Origin: Syntrophomonadaceae bacterium
GTDB lineage: Bacteria; Bacillota_D; Dethiobacteria; DTU022
Direction of reading: 5' to 3'
Assembly (NCBI GenBank): GCA_003551865.1
Contig: PUNU01000174.1
Location: 1-13,060 of the forward strand
DNA length: 13,060 nt
A program made the translations under genes and the position numbers. The stretch's first letter is position 1, and each line of letters starts with the position of its first letter. This document shows, piece by piece, positions 1-5,185 of the stretch. The notes below the pieces were generated by a model, which searched no databases, was not told where the DNA came from, and saw only the letters and a program-made list of their open reading frames with translations.

Positions 1-258
1 CGGCGGGCATTTGAAGATGAACTGAGCTCCAAGGTGGCCTGGCGCGAGAAGGCCCAGTTTGATCAGGGCTCCGGTTCTTCCAACATGCTGAGTGCCGTGG
101 CGGAAGAAGCGATCAGCGACAGCGAATATGAAGCGGAATCGGCAAAAGCCCCTGTGCCGGTCAGAAACAAGGAAGAACTCTATTACTACCGGATATTCAG
201 GCGCTTTTTCCCTGAATCGGTTTTGCCGCTGGTCGGGCGCTGGACCAGAACAAGCTGA
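1..258 (+). CDS. asnB: Asparagine synthetase (glutamine-hydrolysing), C-terminal end, partial
   Basis: The reading frame is open from the first base and ends at TGA 256-258, giving the last 85 residues of a protein that starts outside the window. The residues VAWREKAQF near the start and KEELYYYRIFRRFFP near the end match, as I recall the family, the C-terminal end of AsnB-type asparagine synthetases. There a VAWREK segment is followed by a variable linker and then a KEAYYYRxIF-FP block. The enzyme makes asparagine from aspartate, ATP and glutamine in the cytosol. The glutaminase and ATP-binding domains are not in the window, so activity cannot be judged. The stop codon overlaps the start of the next gene by one base (TGATG), which suggests one operon with translational coupling. 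The ending LVGRWTRTS is shorter than the enterobacterial AsnB tail. Confidence 0.72.
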   Translation, partial: RRAFEDELSSKVAWREKAQFDQGSGSSNMLSAVAEEAISDSEYEAESAKAPVPVRNKEELYYYRIFRRFFPESVLPLVGRWTRTS

Positions 259-911
259 TGCGGTTTGAAGCGATCATATTCGATCTCGACGGTACTCTGC
301 TGGACACCCTGAAAGATCTGGCCCTGTCGGTAAATACTGTGCTCAGGAAGCACGGACAAAAAGAGCACCCGGTTGACGCTTACCGTTATTTTGTCGGAGA
401 CGGCATAGAAGCTCTGGTAAAAAGGGCCTTTGCGCAGGAATTTGTTGAAAAAGACGAGTTCGAAGCCCGGGTCGAAGCGGTGAAAGAAGAGTACGGTAAG
501 CGCTGGGCGGATCATACCGCGCCCTATTCCGGTGTGCCTGAACTGCTCGACTACCTGGAAGAAAGGCAAATCCACAAAGCAATCTTTTCCAACAAACTAC
601 ATGAATTTGCCGTCCTTACAGTAGAGAAGCTGCTGCCCGATTGGACCTTTTCTTCAATTATCGGTATCAAGCCCGGTATCCCCCGAAAACCCGACCCGCA
701 CGGCGCGCTGCTGATTGCTGAAAACATCAGGGTTGAACCGGATCGCACAGTATACCTGGGGGATACCGCGACAGATATGCAGACTGCGGCAGCCGGCGGG
801 TTTTACCCGGTTGGTGCCCTGTGGGGGTTTCGTCCGGCGGAAGAACTGCTGGAAAGCGGGGCCGAAATGTTGGCAGAGTCGCCGCTCGATGTAGCCGAAC
901 TGTTTGATTAG
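258..911 (+). CDS. HAD-family hydrolase, phosphoglycolate phosphatase-like
   Basis: A 217-residue cytosolic HAD phosphatase. All four HAD motifs are visible: DLDGT with nucleophile D9 and acid/base D11; S111 in the IFSNK stretch; K144 in PRKPDP; and GDTATD with D169 and D173 for magnesium. Residues about 16-90 form the helical C1 cap seen in Gph and PpaX proteins. Length and motif spacing fit the phosphoglycolate phosphatase / pyrophosphatase PpaX group. The sequence alone cannot separate removal of 2-phosphoglycolate from pyrophosphatase or nucleotidase activity, so no symbol is given. The ATG overlaps the preceding TGA by one base and no strong ribosome binding site precedes it, so it is probably translated by coupling to the asnB-type gene. 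The stop is TAG at 909-911. Confidence 0.88.
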   Translation: MRFEAIIFDLDGTLLDTLKDLALSVNTVLRKHGQKEHPVDAYRYFVGDGIEALVKRAFAQEFVEKDEFEARVEAVKEEYGKRWADHTAPYSGVPELLDYLEERQIHKAIFSNKLHEFAVLTVEKLLPDWTFSSIIGIKPGIPRKPDPHGALLIAENIRVEPDRTVYLGDTATDMQTAAAGGFYPVGALWGFRPAEELLESGAEMLAESPLDVAELFD

Positions 912-915
912 TGCC

Positions 916-1012
916 CTGTCAATTAAGTTTGTTCTGTTTTTAATTCACAGATGTTGCAAGCCGGCGCTTACGGATCGCTCACCAGGAATTGTCATGGCTC
1001 GTCTACGAGCTT
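916..1012. repeat. Dispersed intergenic repeat, copy A
   Basis: CTGTCAATTAA at 916-926 and TGCAAGCCGGCGCT at 955-968 both recur at 12452-12462 and 12493-12506. Their spacing is nearly the same: 39 bases between starts here and 41 there. Further right, GTCATG followed by a (C)TACGAG element occurs in both copies. The copy lies between the phosphatase gene and the mtnX-like gene. The short inverted repeat GCTCGTCTACGAGC lies near its right end. Its function is unknown. It could be a REP-like element or the remains of a duplicated leader region. Confidence 0.5.
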
Positions 1013-1079
1013 CCCCGGGCAGCCTCGACATTTGACACCCAGTTCTGCAGGTTTTTAGCCCGGTATTACGGAGGAAATA

Positions 1080-1787
1080 ATGGCTCAAGATGCAGCATAC
1101 CTCGTAGACTTCGACGGAACAATAACAACCGGGGATCTTTCTTCCACCCTGGCCTCTTTCTATGGTGGTCAGGCCTACATGGAAATCGAGGAGCGCTACC
1201 GGCGCCGGGAAATAACGATCCGGCAGTGGCTGCAAAGCATAGCAAAGGTTCTTCCCCCCGACAGGGATGTTCTTTTGTCAAAAGCGTTGGAATGGGCGGA
1301 GATCCGTCCCGGGTTCCAATTATTTTTAGAACAAGCCCGAGAAAAAGGCACTCCGGTAGTGATAGCCAGCGACGGCTTTGGTTTCTATATTGAACCCATT
1401 CTCGAATATTACGGATTGCTTAATGAACACTTTGTAATTTACCGCAATGAAACAACTGTGGGCCGTAACGGCAGTTTGGAGGTTCGCTGCCCTTATGCTC
1501 ATGCCACCTGCCCGGTCTGCGGCAACTGCAAAGCGGCCCATGTGGTAAAGCTGAAAAGTGAAGGCAGGCCGGTAATTTATGTGGGCGACGGAAGCAACGA
1601 TCGCTTTGGTGCCTCCTGGAGCGACCATATATGCGCCCGGGATAAGCTGGCCCGGGCCTGCAGGGAATATAATTTTCCCTACACCTCGTGGACGGACTTT
1701 TACGATATTATGAAGATAGGAAAACCCGTCCCGGAAGACCGTTCCCGCCGTGCACTTTGCTTTCCTCTTGGAGATGGAGTAAAATGA
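1080..1787 (+). CDS. MtnX-like HAD phosphatase (2-hydroxy-3-keto-5-methylthiopentenyl-1-phosphate phosphatase family)
   Basis: A 235-residue HAD-IB phosphatase, the length I recall for Bacillus MtnX. Visible motifs are DFDGT (nucleophile D10, D12), IASDG (S97), and GDGSND (D170, D174). A cysteine cluster at C137, C144, C147 and C150 (CPVCGNC core) precedes the last motif and resembles the CGCCK segment of MtnX. The C-terminal ARDKLARACREYNF and DFYDI stretches also match that family. MtnX removes the phosphate from the enolised methylthiopentenyl intermediate of methionine salvage. No other salvage gene lies in the window, so the substrate is uncertain and a phosphoserine-phosphatase-like role is possible. 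The start is firm: GGAGG at 1070-1074 lies 5 bases before ATG 1080. It is followed 42 bases later by the sirtuin gene, likely co-transcribed. Confidence 0.82.
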   Translation: MAQDAAYLVDFDGTITTGDLSSTLASFYGGQAYMEIEERYRRREITIRQWLQSIAKVLPPDRDVLLSKALEWAEIRPGFQLFLEQAREKGTPVVIASDGFGFYIEPILEYYGLLNEHFVIYRNETTVGRNGSLEVRCPYAHATCPVCGNCKAAHVVKLKSEGRPVIYVGDGSNDRFGASWSDHICARDKLARACREYNFPYTSWTDFYDIMKIGKPVPEDRSRRALCFPLGDGVK

Positions 1788-1829
1788 ATGGCTGTCCGGG
1801 ATAATTTGTTGCCTGCAGGGAGGTAGCCA

Positions 1830-2576
1830 ATGAATTACGAGGATAAAATTGGAAAGCTGGTTGAATTAATCAAAGAACATGACCGGTTTTACGTTTTAAC
1901 CGGAGCCGGGGTGAGCACTGACAGCGGTGTGCCCGACTTCCGCTCACCCGGCACAGGGCTGTGGGAAAAAGTAGACCCGATTGCCACATCTTCCGTCGAT
2001 ACTCTCTATAATAATCCTCGTTTGTTTTATGAAGCCGGCTTTACCCGTTTTGCCAAAATAGCTTCCGCTCGACCCAACAATGGACACTATGTCCTGGCCC
2101 GTCTGGAAGAACTTGGCTATCTAAAGGGTTTGATCACCCAGAACGTGGATGGATTGCATGTAAAAGCGGGCTCGAAGAACGTTTGGGAAGTCCACGGGCA
2201 TCTGCGTTCCGGGTACTGCCTGGGCTGCAAGAAAAAATACCCCTTTGAAGAACTGGTCCACCAGGTGGAGTTGAAAAGGATACCCCCTGTTTGTCATAAC
2301 TGCTACGGTACTCTCAGACCGGATGTAGTCCTTTTCGGCGATCCTATGCCCGATTTCTTCTTTGAACTGCAGTATACAATCCAGGAAGATTGCGAGTTCA
2401 TGCTGGTGGTGGGAAGCAGCCTGGTCGTCTACCCGGTTGCCGATCTGCCGCGCCTGGCGGGCAAACTGGCGATTATCAACTTACAGCCCACCGATTATGA
2501 TTCCCGGTCCGAGTTGGTGATCAGGGACAATACCAGCAAGGTGTTATGTGATTTGCTGGACAGGGTTGAGGGGTAA
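1830..2576 (+). CDS. cobB: NAD-dependent protein deacylase, Sir2 family
   Basis: A 248-residue bacterial sirtuin. It removes acyl groups from lysines using NAD and releases nicotinamide and O-acyl-ADP-ribose. Motifs in order: GAGVSTDSGVPDFRS (residues 25-39, NAD binding); TQNVDGLH (103-110); catalytic H122 in EVHGH; a zinc site from C130/C133 and C155/C158; LFGDPMP; and GSSLVVYPVADLP near the C-terminus. The length fits class U/III bacterial CobB proteins. I did not see the Y-x2-R pair that marks desuccinylases, so simple deacetylase activity is more likely. GGGAGG at 1817-1822 precedes ATG 1830 by 7 bases. It probably forms an operon with the mtnX-like gene. The acetyltransferase and CBS genes downstream may be functional partners. 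Confidence 0.93.
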   Translation: MNYEDKIGKLVELIKEHDRFYVLTGAGVSTDSGVPDFRSPGTGLWEKVDPIATSSVDTLYNNPRLFYEAGFTRFAKIASARPNNGHYVLARLEELGYLKGLITQNVDGLHVKAGSKNVWEVHGHLRSGYCLGCKKKYPFEELVHQVELKRIPPVCHNCYGTLRPDVVLFGDPMPDFFFELQYTIQEDCEFMLVVGSSLVVYPVADLPRLAGKLAIINLQPTDYDSRSELVIRDNTSKVLCDLLDRVEG

Positions 2577-2604
2577 CCGATAAGCTGTCCTGCCTTCGTT
2601 TTGA

Positions 2605-2871
2605 ATCACAGGTGTTCTGCCAAAGAAGCGCTTTCCGAATCTGCGCGGTTATATCAGCAGCAGGAGTAAAGGCGTTCCTGTTATAAAACCCCGCGAGCCG
2701 TCTGAGATTATCAAACGCATTAAAATGGCCGAAGACATAGGAGTAAAACCCTCACTATTGTTCCCGATCTTCAAAACAATAAGTTACCGCTCCAGGTTTT
2801 TTGGCCGGCCTGTACGCCCTTTGTTAAAAACCCGGAGCTGCGGTGAGCAGGAAAAATATTTTTACGTTTGA
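2605..2871 (+). pseudogene. Coding-like relic or unrecognised short ORF, no good start
   Basis: Between TGA 2602-2604 and TGA 2869-2871 an open frame of 88 codons reads like protein. It is rich in charged and aliphatic residues, for example PREPSEIIKRIKMAEDIGV followed by RFFGRPVRPLLKTRS. No ATG, GTG or TTG start lies near its beginning. The first ATG is at 2725, leaves 48 residues and lacks a clear ribosome binding site. The first half faintly recalls the KPR-x-EEI-x-RIK-MAEEAG stretch of FMN-dependent alpha-hydroxy-acid-oxidising proteins, but this is from memory and weak. The most likely reading is a decayed 5'-truncated gene. Chance is possible. It fills most of the gap between the sirtuin gene and the GNAT promoter. 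Confidence 0.3.
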
Positions 2872-2913
2872 GCTTAAAGCAAAGGAAAACCACCTTTAAA
2901 TACACAGTATTAA

Positions 2914-2922
2914 TGTTATAAT
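2914..2922 (+). promoter_or_regulatory. Extended -10 promoter for the GNAT-CBS genes
   Basis: TGTTATAAT is a perfect TATAAT hexamer (2917-2922) with the TGn extension. The -35 region is poor (TTTAAA at 2895-2900, 16-base spacer), as is common for extended -10 promoters. Transcription would begin near 2929, about 28 bases before the preferred GTG start. The promoter would free the downstream genes from the sirtuin operon. Confidence 0.6.
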
Positions 2923-2957
2923 AGCCTTTAGATCGGACGGAGATGCGAGGTGACCTG

Positions 2958-3359
2958 GTGGGCCTGCGTTATATCAAAAACCCGGTAATTGATAGTGAAG
3001 AGCTGGCGGCTTTAAGGACTGCCGTGGGGTGGGATGCCAGAAAGGAGAGCATCGAAAAAACTGCAGGCAAAACCTATATGAACGCTGCCTGTTATGACGG
3101 TGCCAGGCTGGTTGGATTTGTAGATGTTATCAGCGATGCCGTAGACGATGCCTTGATCCGCAACTTAATTGTCCATCCGGATTACCGGCGTCGGGGCATT
3201 GCCCTGGAGCTGTTGAGGATAGTAGTAGAAAAAATTAAAACTGATAGGATAAAAACTACAAACGTTTTATTTGAGCCCGAACACACTGAGCTTTACCAAA
3301 AAGCCGGATTCAGGATTATTAAAGGCGGTTTAATTGACAATGAAAAGGAAGGACACTGA
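2958..3359 (+). CDS. GNAT family N-acetyltransferase
   Basis: A single-domain GNAT of 133 residues from the preferred start. The acetyl-CoA binding signature is VHPDYRRRGIALELL, with R77-R79, G80 and A82 forming the R-x2-G-x-A loop. It is preceded by the beta strand ALIRNLIV and followed by LYQKAGFRI, the usual C-terminal GNAT strand. The substrate cannot be read from sequence. An ATG at 2943 is in frame, but GGAG there abuts it with no spacer. GAGGTGA at 2947-2953 sits 4 bases before GTG 2958, so GTG is the better start. The stop is 6 bases before the CBS gene, so the two are surely co-transcribed. The sirtuin just upstream suggests, but does not show, that this is a protein acetyltransferase. 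Confidence 0.85.
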   Translation: MGLRYIKNPVIDSEELAALRTAVGWDARKESIEKTAGKTYMNAACYDGARLVGFVDVISDAVDDALIRNLIVHPDYRRRGIALELLRIVVEKIKTDRIKTTNVLFEPEHTELYQKAGFRIIKGGLIDNEKEGH

Positions 3360-3365
3360 TCTTAT

Positions 3366-3794
3366 ATGAAAGTTGCTTTTTTTTTGATTCCTAAAAGTGA
3401 AGTAGTCTATTTAACTCCAAAAACCACCATGCGCCAGGCCCTGGAGAGGATGGAGCGCCACAGCTATGCGGCGGTACCCCTGATTGACGAGAAAGGTTGT
3501 TATGCCGGGACGGTAACCGAAGGGGATCTGCTCTGGAAGATAAAGAATACCCCGGGGCTTAACCTCAACGGTATTGAAAAGGCCATGCTGAAAGATATTG
3601 AGCTCCATTCAAAAAACAGGCCGGTGCGAATCGACTCGCGAATAGTCGATCTGTTGTCGGTGGCAAGCGAACAAAACTTTGTGCCCGTTGTCGATGATCA
3701 GGGGATATTCATTGGCATAGTGAGAAGAAGAGAAATTATTGAATACTGCGCTGAGCTAATCAAGGAAAAAGAAGAAGACAGTTTGAATATCTGA
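3366..3794 (+). CDS. Two-CBS-domain protein
   Basis: A 142-residue protein made of a CBS pair: CBS1 at about residues 10-62 (TTMRQALERMERHSYAAVPL, then GTVTEGDLLW) and CBS2 at about 75-130 (ILSVASEQ-like helix, FVPVVDDQG, GIVRRREII). CBS pairs bind adenine nucleotides, S-adenosylmethionine or c-di-AMP and act as sensors. The overall form, beginning MKVAFFLIPKSEV, resembles stand-alone clostridial proteins distantly related to YkuL/DarB and to the CBS part of AcuB. It lacks the C-terminal ACT domain of B. subtilis AcuB. The ligand is unknown. The ribosome binding site is weak: GGAAGGA at 3347-3353 is 12 bases before ATG. The 6-base gap from the GNAT gene suggests coupled translation. A 16-base palindrome spans its stop codon. 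Confidence 0.85.
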   Translation: MKVAFFLIPKSEVVYLTPKTTMRQALERMERHSYAAVPLIDEKGCYAGTVTEGDLLWKIKNTPGLNLNGIEKAMLKDIELHSKNRPVRIDSRIVDLLSVASEQNFVPVVDDQGIFIGIVRRREIIEYCAELIKEKEEDSLNI

Positions 3795-3804
3795 TAAATC
3801 AGAT
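3789..3804. repeat. Perfect palindrome across the CBS gene stop codon
   Basis: ATCTGATAAATCAGAT is a perfect 16-base palindrome that contains the TGA stop at 3792-3794. As RNA it could fold into a 6-base stem with a TAAA loop. No T-run follows, so it is not a standard terminator. It could be an operator for the genes downstream, or a chance match. Confidence 0.35.
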
Positions 3805-3866
3805 TGAAAGTAAAATTGTGGCAAATTTCCTTATTTCGCTTGATTTTAAGGTTAGTAACATGTTAT

Positions 3867-3907
3867 TATAATTGGCAGAGTTGGTTTATATTTTTCACTA
3901 TTATAAT
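3867..3907 (+). promoter_or_regulatory. Candidate promoter region with two TATAAT boxes
   Basis: Two exact TATAAT hexamers lie in an AT-rich stretch, at 3867-3872 and 3902-3907. Neither has a good -35 at 16-18 bases. The first overlaps the TTG start of the small ORF. The second lies inside that ORF and could drive the roadblock-like gene. Both are weak calls because the region is AT-rich. Confidence 0.3.
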
Positions 3908-4081
3908 AAGGATCCCCGGGCAGTTATTTTGTTTAATGAGGCCGCAGAAACTCCATCAGAGAATGAAACAAAACGAAGTCGGACTGATGCGAAAGAAAAA
4001 GCATCTTCACCCAAAGAGTCGGCTTTGAAAGAACTGTTTAAAGCCTTTACCAGGGGCGTATACTATGCAGATAAAGAATGA
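3872..4081 (+). CDS. Small protein of unknown function
   Basis: An open frame of 69 residues with no family I recognise. An N-terminal strand-like part (AELVYIFHYYNKDPRAVILF) is followed by a hydrophilic, Glu/Lys/Ser-rich linker (about residues 25-50) and a C-terminal amphipathic helix (ALKELFKAFTRGVYY). There is no signal peptide or membrane segment. The TTG at 3872 follows a stop directly and has no ribosome binding site, so the true start is unsure. TTG 3881 or TTG 3929 are alternatives. I prefer this frame to the overlapping plus-strand frame at 3804-4028, whose product is rich in W, H, R and Q and reads like noise. It ends 36 bases before the next gene, with which it is probably co-transcribed. 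Confidence 0.45.
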   Translation: MAELVYIFHYYNKDPRAVILFNEAAETPSENETKRSRTDAKEKASSPKESALKELFKAFTRGVYYADKE

Positions 4082-4117
4082 GCCCTGCATCTGCTCATCA
4101 AGGGAGATGGTGAAGTA

Positions 4118-4555
4118 ATGCATTTGACGATAGAAAGGGTAAAAAAATGTATTGACGGGCTCAAGGAAGAGCTGGGTGAAGGTTTTTTGTTTACTGATAT
4201 TTGGAACGCCAGGGATAACAAGTCCGTTGTTTTTCACCAAGAATACGGCATGCAGCCCAGGCACATAAAAATGTTCTCTGAAATAACTCGTAAATTGAAG
4301 AACAACCTGAAAGAATCAGACTACCCCGGTTTGGGTGATTACTATCTAGTCAACCTTGACGAAGATCATCTGGCCCTGGTTCTGAATTATGGTTTTACGA
4401 AATCAGGAAAAATGACCCTGATCTCGGAGAGTGACCCCGAGTCCAACCCGATCGTAGACGAATACCAGCAATTCATATTAATTGATCTTTCGAAAACGAG
4501 CATGGGCATAATAATGAGTGTTATTATTCCGAATGTGCTTAAAAGCCTGGAGTAA
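4118..4555 (+). CDS. Hypothetical protein, possibly roadblock/LC7-like
   Basis: A 145-residue soluble protein with no confidently recognised family. The order helix (VKKCIDGLKEELGEGFL), strand (FTDIWNARDNKSVVFHQEYG), helix (MFSEITRKLKNNLK), then strands (YYLVNLDEDHLALVLNYG, GKMTLISES) and a long terminal helix resembles the roadblock/LC7 fold. That fold often serves small-GTPase or sensor modules in bacteria. The match is by pattern only. The GGTGA box at 4108-4112 and the neighbouring GGGAGA at 4102-4107 precede ATG 4118. The gene is followed after 11 bases by an inverted-repeat element, and its probable terminator lies beyond that element. No GTPase gene lies beside it. Confidence 0.6.
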   Translation: MHLTIERVKKCIDGLKEELGEGFLFTDIWNARDNKSVVFHQEYGMQPRHIKMFSEITRKLKNNLKESDYPGLGDYYLVNLDEDHLALVLNYGFTKSGKMTLISESDPESNPIVDEYQQFILIDLSKTSMGIIMSVIIPNVLKSLE

Positions 4556-4566
4556 TGCAAAAAGAG

Positions 4567-4710
4567 TTGTAACTACTCAGCCTATTGTCCTTGTTGAATG
4601 AAAAGCTGTGCCATGGGGACGGTTCGAGCGTTCCTGAGCGCAGCGAAGGCCGAAGGGAAAACGATGGAACCGTCCCCATGGCACAGCGGGTTAGGCTTGA
4701 GTAGTTACAA
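4567..4710. mobile_element. Nested inverted-repeat element (MITE/REP-like)
   Basis: There are two nested inverted repeats. The outer arms are 4567-4584 and 4692-4710: TTGTAACTACTCA pairs perfectly, then GCCTA pairs after a one-base bulge. The inner arms, 4605-4625 and 4667-4687, are 21 bases long and match perfectly. They contain CCATGGGGACGGTTC on the left and its complement on the right. The 41-base centre holds CCTGAGCGCAGCGAAGG and codes for nothing. GGGGACGGTTC-type palindromes are, to my knowledge, common dispersed repeats in clostridial and other genomes, often linked to REP-associated tyrosine transposases. No transposase lies here, so it would move in trans. No clean target duplication is seen. 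Confidence 0.75.
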
Positions 4711-4747
4711 AAAGTTTTTTATTTATATGTAAATCCAAGTTTTGTGG

Positions 4748-4772
4748 CCGGCAGAATAAAATGCCGGTTTTT
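4748..4772 (+). terminator. Intrinsic terminator
   Basis: CCGGCA (4748-4753) pairs with TGCCGG (4762-4767) around an 8-base loop and is followed by TTTTT. It is the first terminator after the roadblock-like gene, 190 bases beyond that gene's stop, with the inverted-repeat element in between. Confidence 0.75.
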
Positions 4773-4797
4773 ATATATTTAACAAGCACTTAGTACT

Positions 4798-4857
4798 CTG
4801 TTAGCTTATAAAGAGCGTGATGTGGCAATTATTACAACCACTTTTTTTATGGGAGAT
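4798..4857 (+). repeat. 60-base conserved block, copy X, upstream of thiN
   Basis: This block matches the minus strand of 12568-12628 at roughly 80 percent by eye. Shared runs include AGCTTATAAA, GCGTGAT, AATTATTACAAC and CTTTTTT. Both copies lie just past a terminator and upstream of a gene on the same strand: thiN here, alr there. The block is followed here by TTTTGCAAGCCGGA. It may be a mobile-element remnant or a shared leader or regulatory element. Confidence 0.6.
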
Positions 4858-5185
4858 TTTGCAAGCCGGAAGCGAACATAAAGTGAGCCGTTGGAAATTG
4901 TAGACAGATGAGAGTTGAGAAGTGAGAGGTTGGCAGTGAGACTTTTTTGCTGCATTAGGTGAGCTGTTCGAATTAATTTTTGGTTGTCCTTAAAAAGCCT
5001 GTTCCACTTCCACCCCCACCCTTCCCCATCAATAGTGAAGTGGGCGAATGAACCGACCTTTTTCATATATGGCAGGAATTAGATTATTGCAGTTGAATAA
5101 TGACAGAGATGCCCGGGTTAGCATTAAAAGAAACTTACCCCTGCCCGGTAAGCGGCAAATAACCGGTGAAAAGAAGGTATTGTTA
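4858..5185 (+). other. Intergenic stretch upstream of thiN
   Basis: I see no convincing gene here. It holds TTGCAAGCCGG (4858-4868), a motif shared with the repeats at 955 and 12493. It also holds a purine-rich tract of degenerate GAGA units (4906-4941) and a pyrimidine run CCACCCCCACCC near 5010-5022. The thiN frame is open upstream from 5048, but the ribosome binding site favours 5186. I found no recognisable TPP riboswitch: no CTGAGA paired with the conserved ACCTGATCTGG core. No promoter was clear. Confidence 0.5.

Noticed and set aside
1032..1060. TTGACA-based promoter for the mtnX-like gene
   Set aside because: TTGACA at 1032-1037 is perfect, but no -10 resembling TATAAT lies 16-18 bases downstream.
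3804..4028. Plus-strand open frame of 74 codons overlapping the small protein gene
   Set aside because: Its composition (many W, H, R, Q) looks like an out-of-frame shadow, its start has no ribosome binding site, and the other frame reads better.
4559..4714. AAAAAG direct repeats flanking the inverted-repeat element as a target duplication
   Set aside because: The two copies sit at different distances from the arms and the sequence is A-rich, so chance is likely.
4806..5066. Minus-strand open frame of 86 codons in the gap before thiN
   Set aside because: The product has no family character, crosses the repeat block and purine tract, and lacks a good ribosome binding site.
5048..5185. Upstream extension of thiN to ATG 5048
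   Set aside because: The extra 46 residues have no thiamine pyrophosphokinase features, and AAGAAGG favours ATG 5186.
4711..5185. TPP riboswitch upstream of thiN
   Set aside because: The conserved CTGAGA and ACCTGATCTGG-type core elements were not found.
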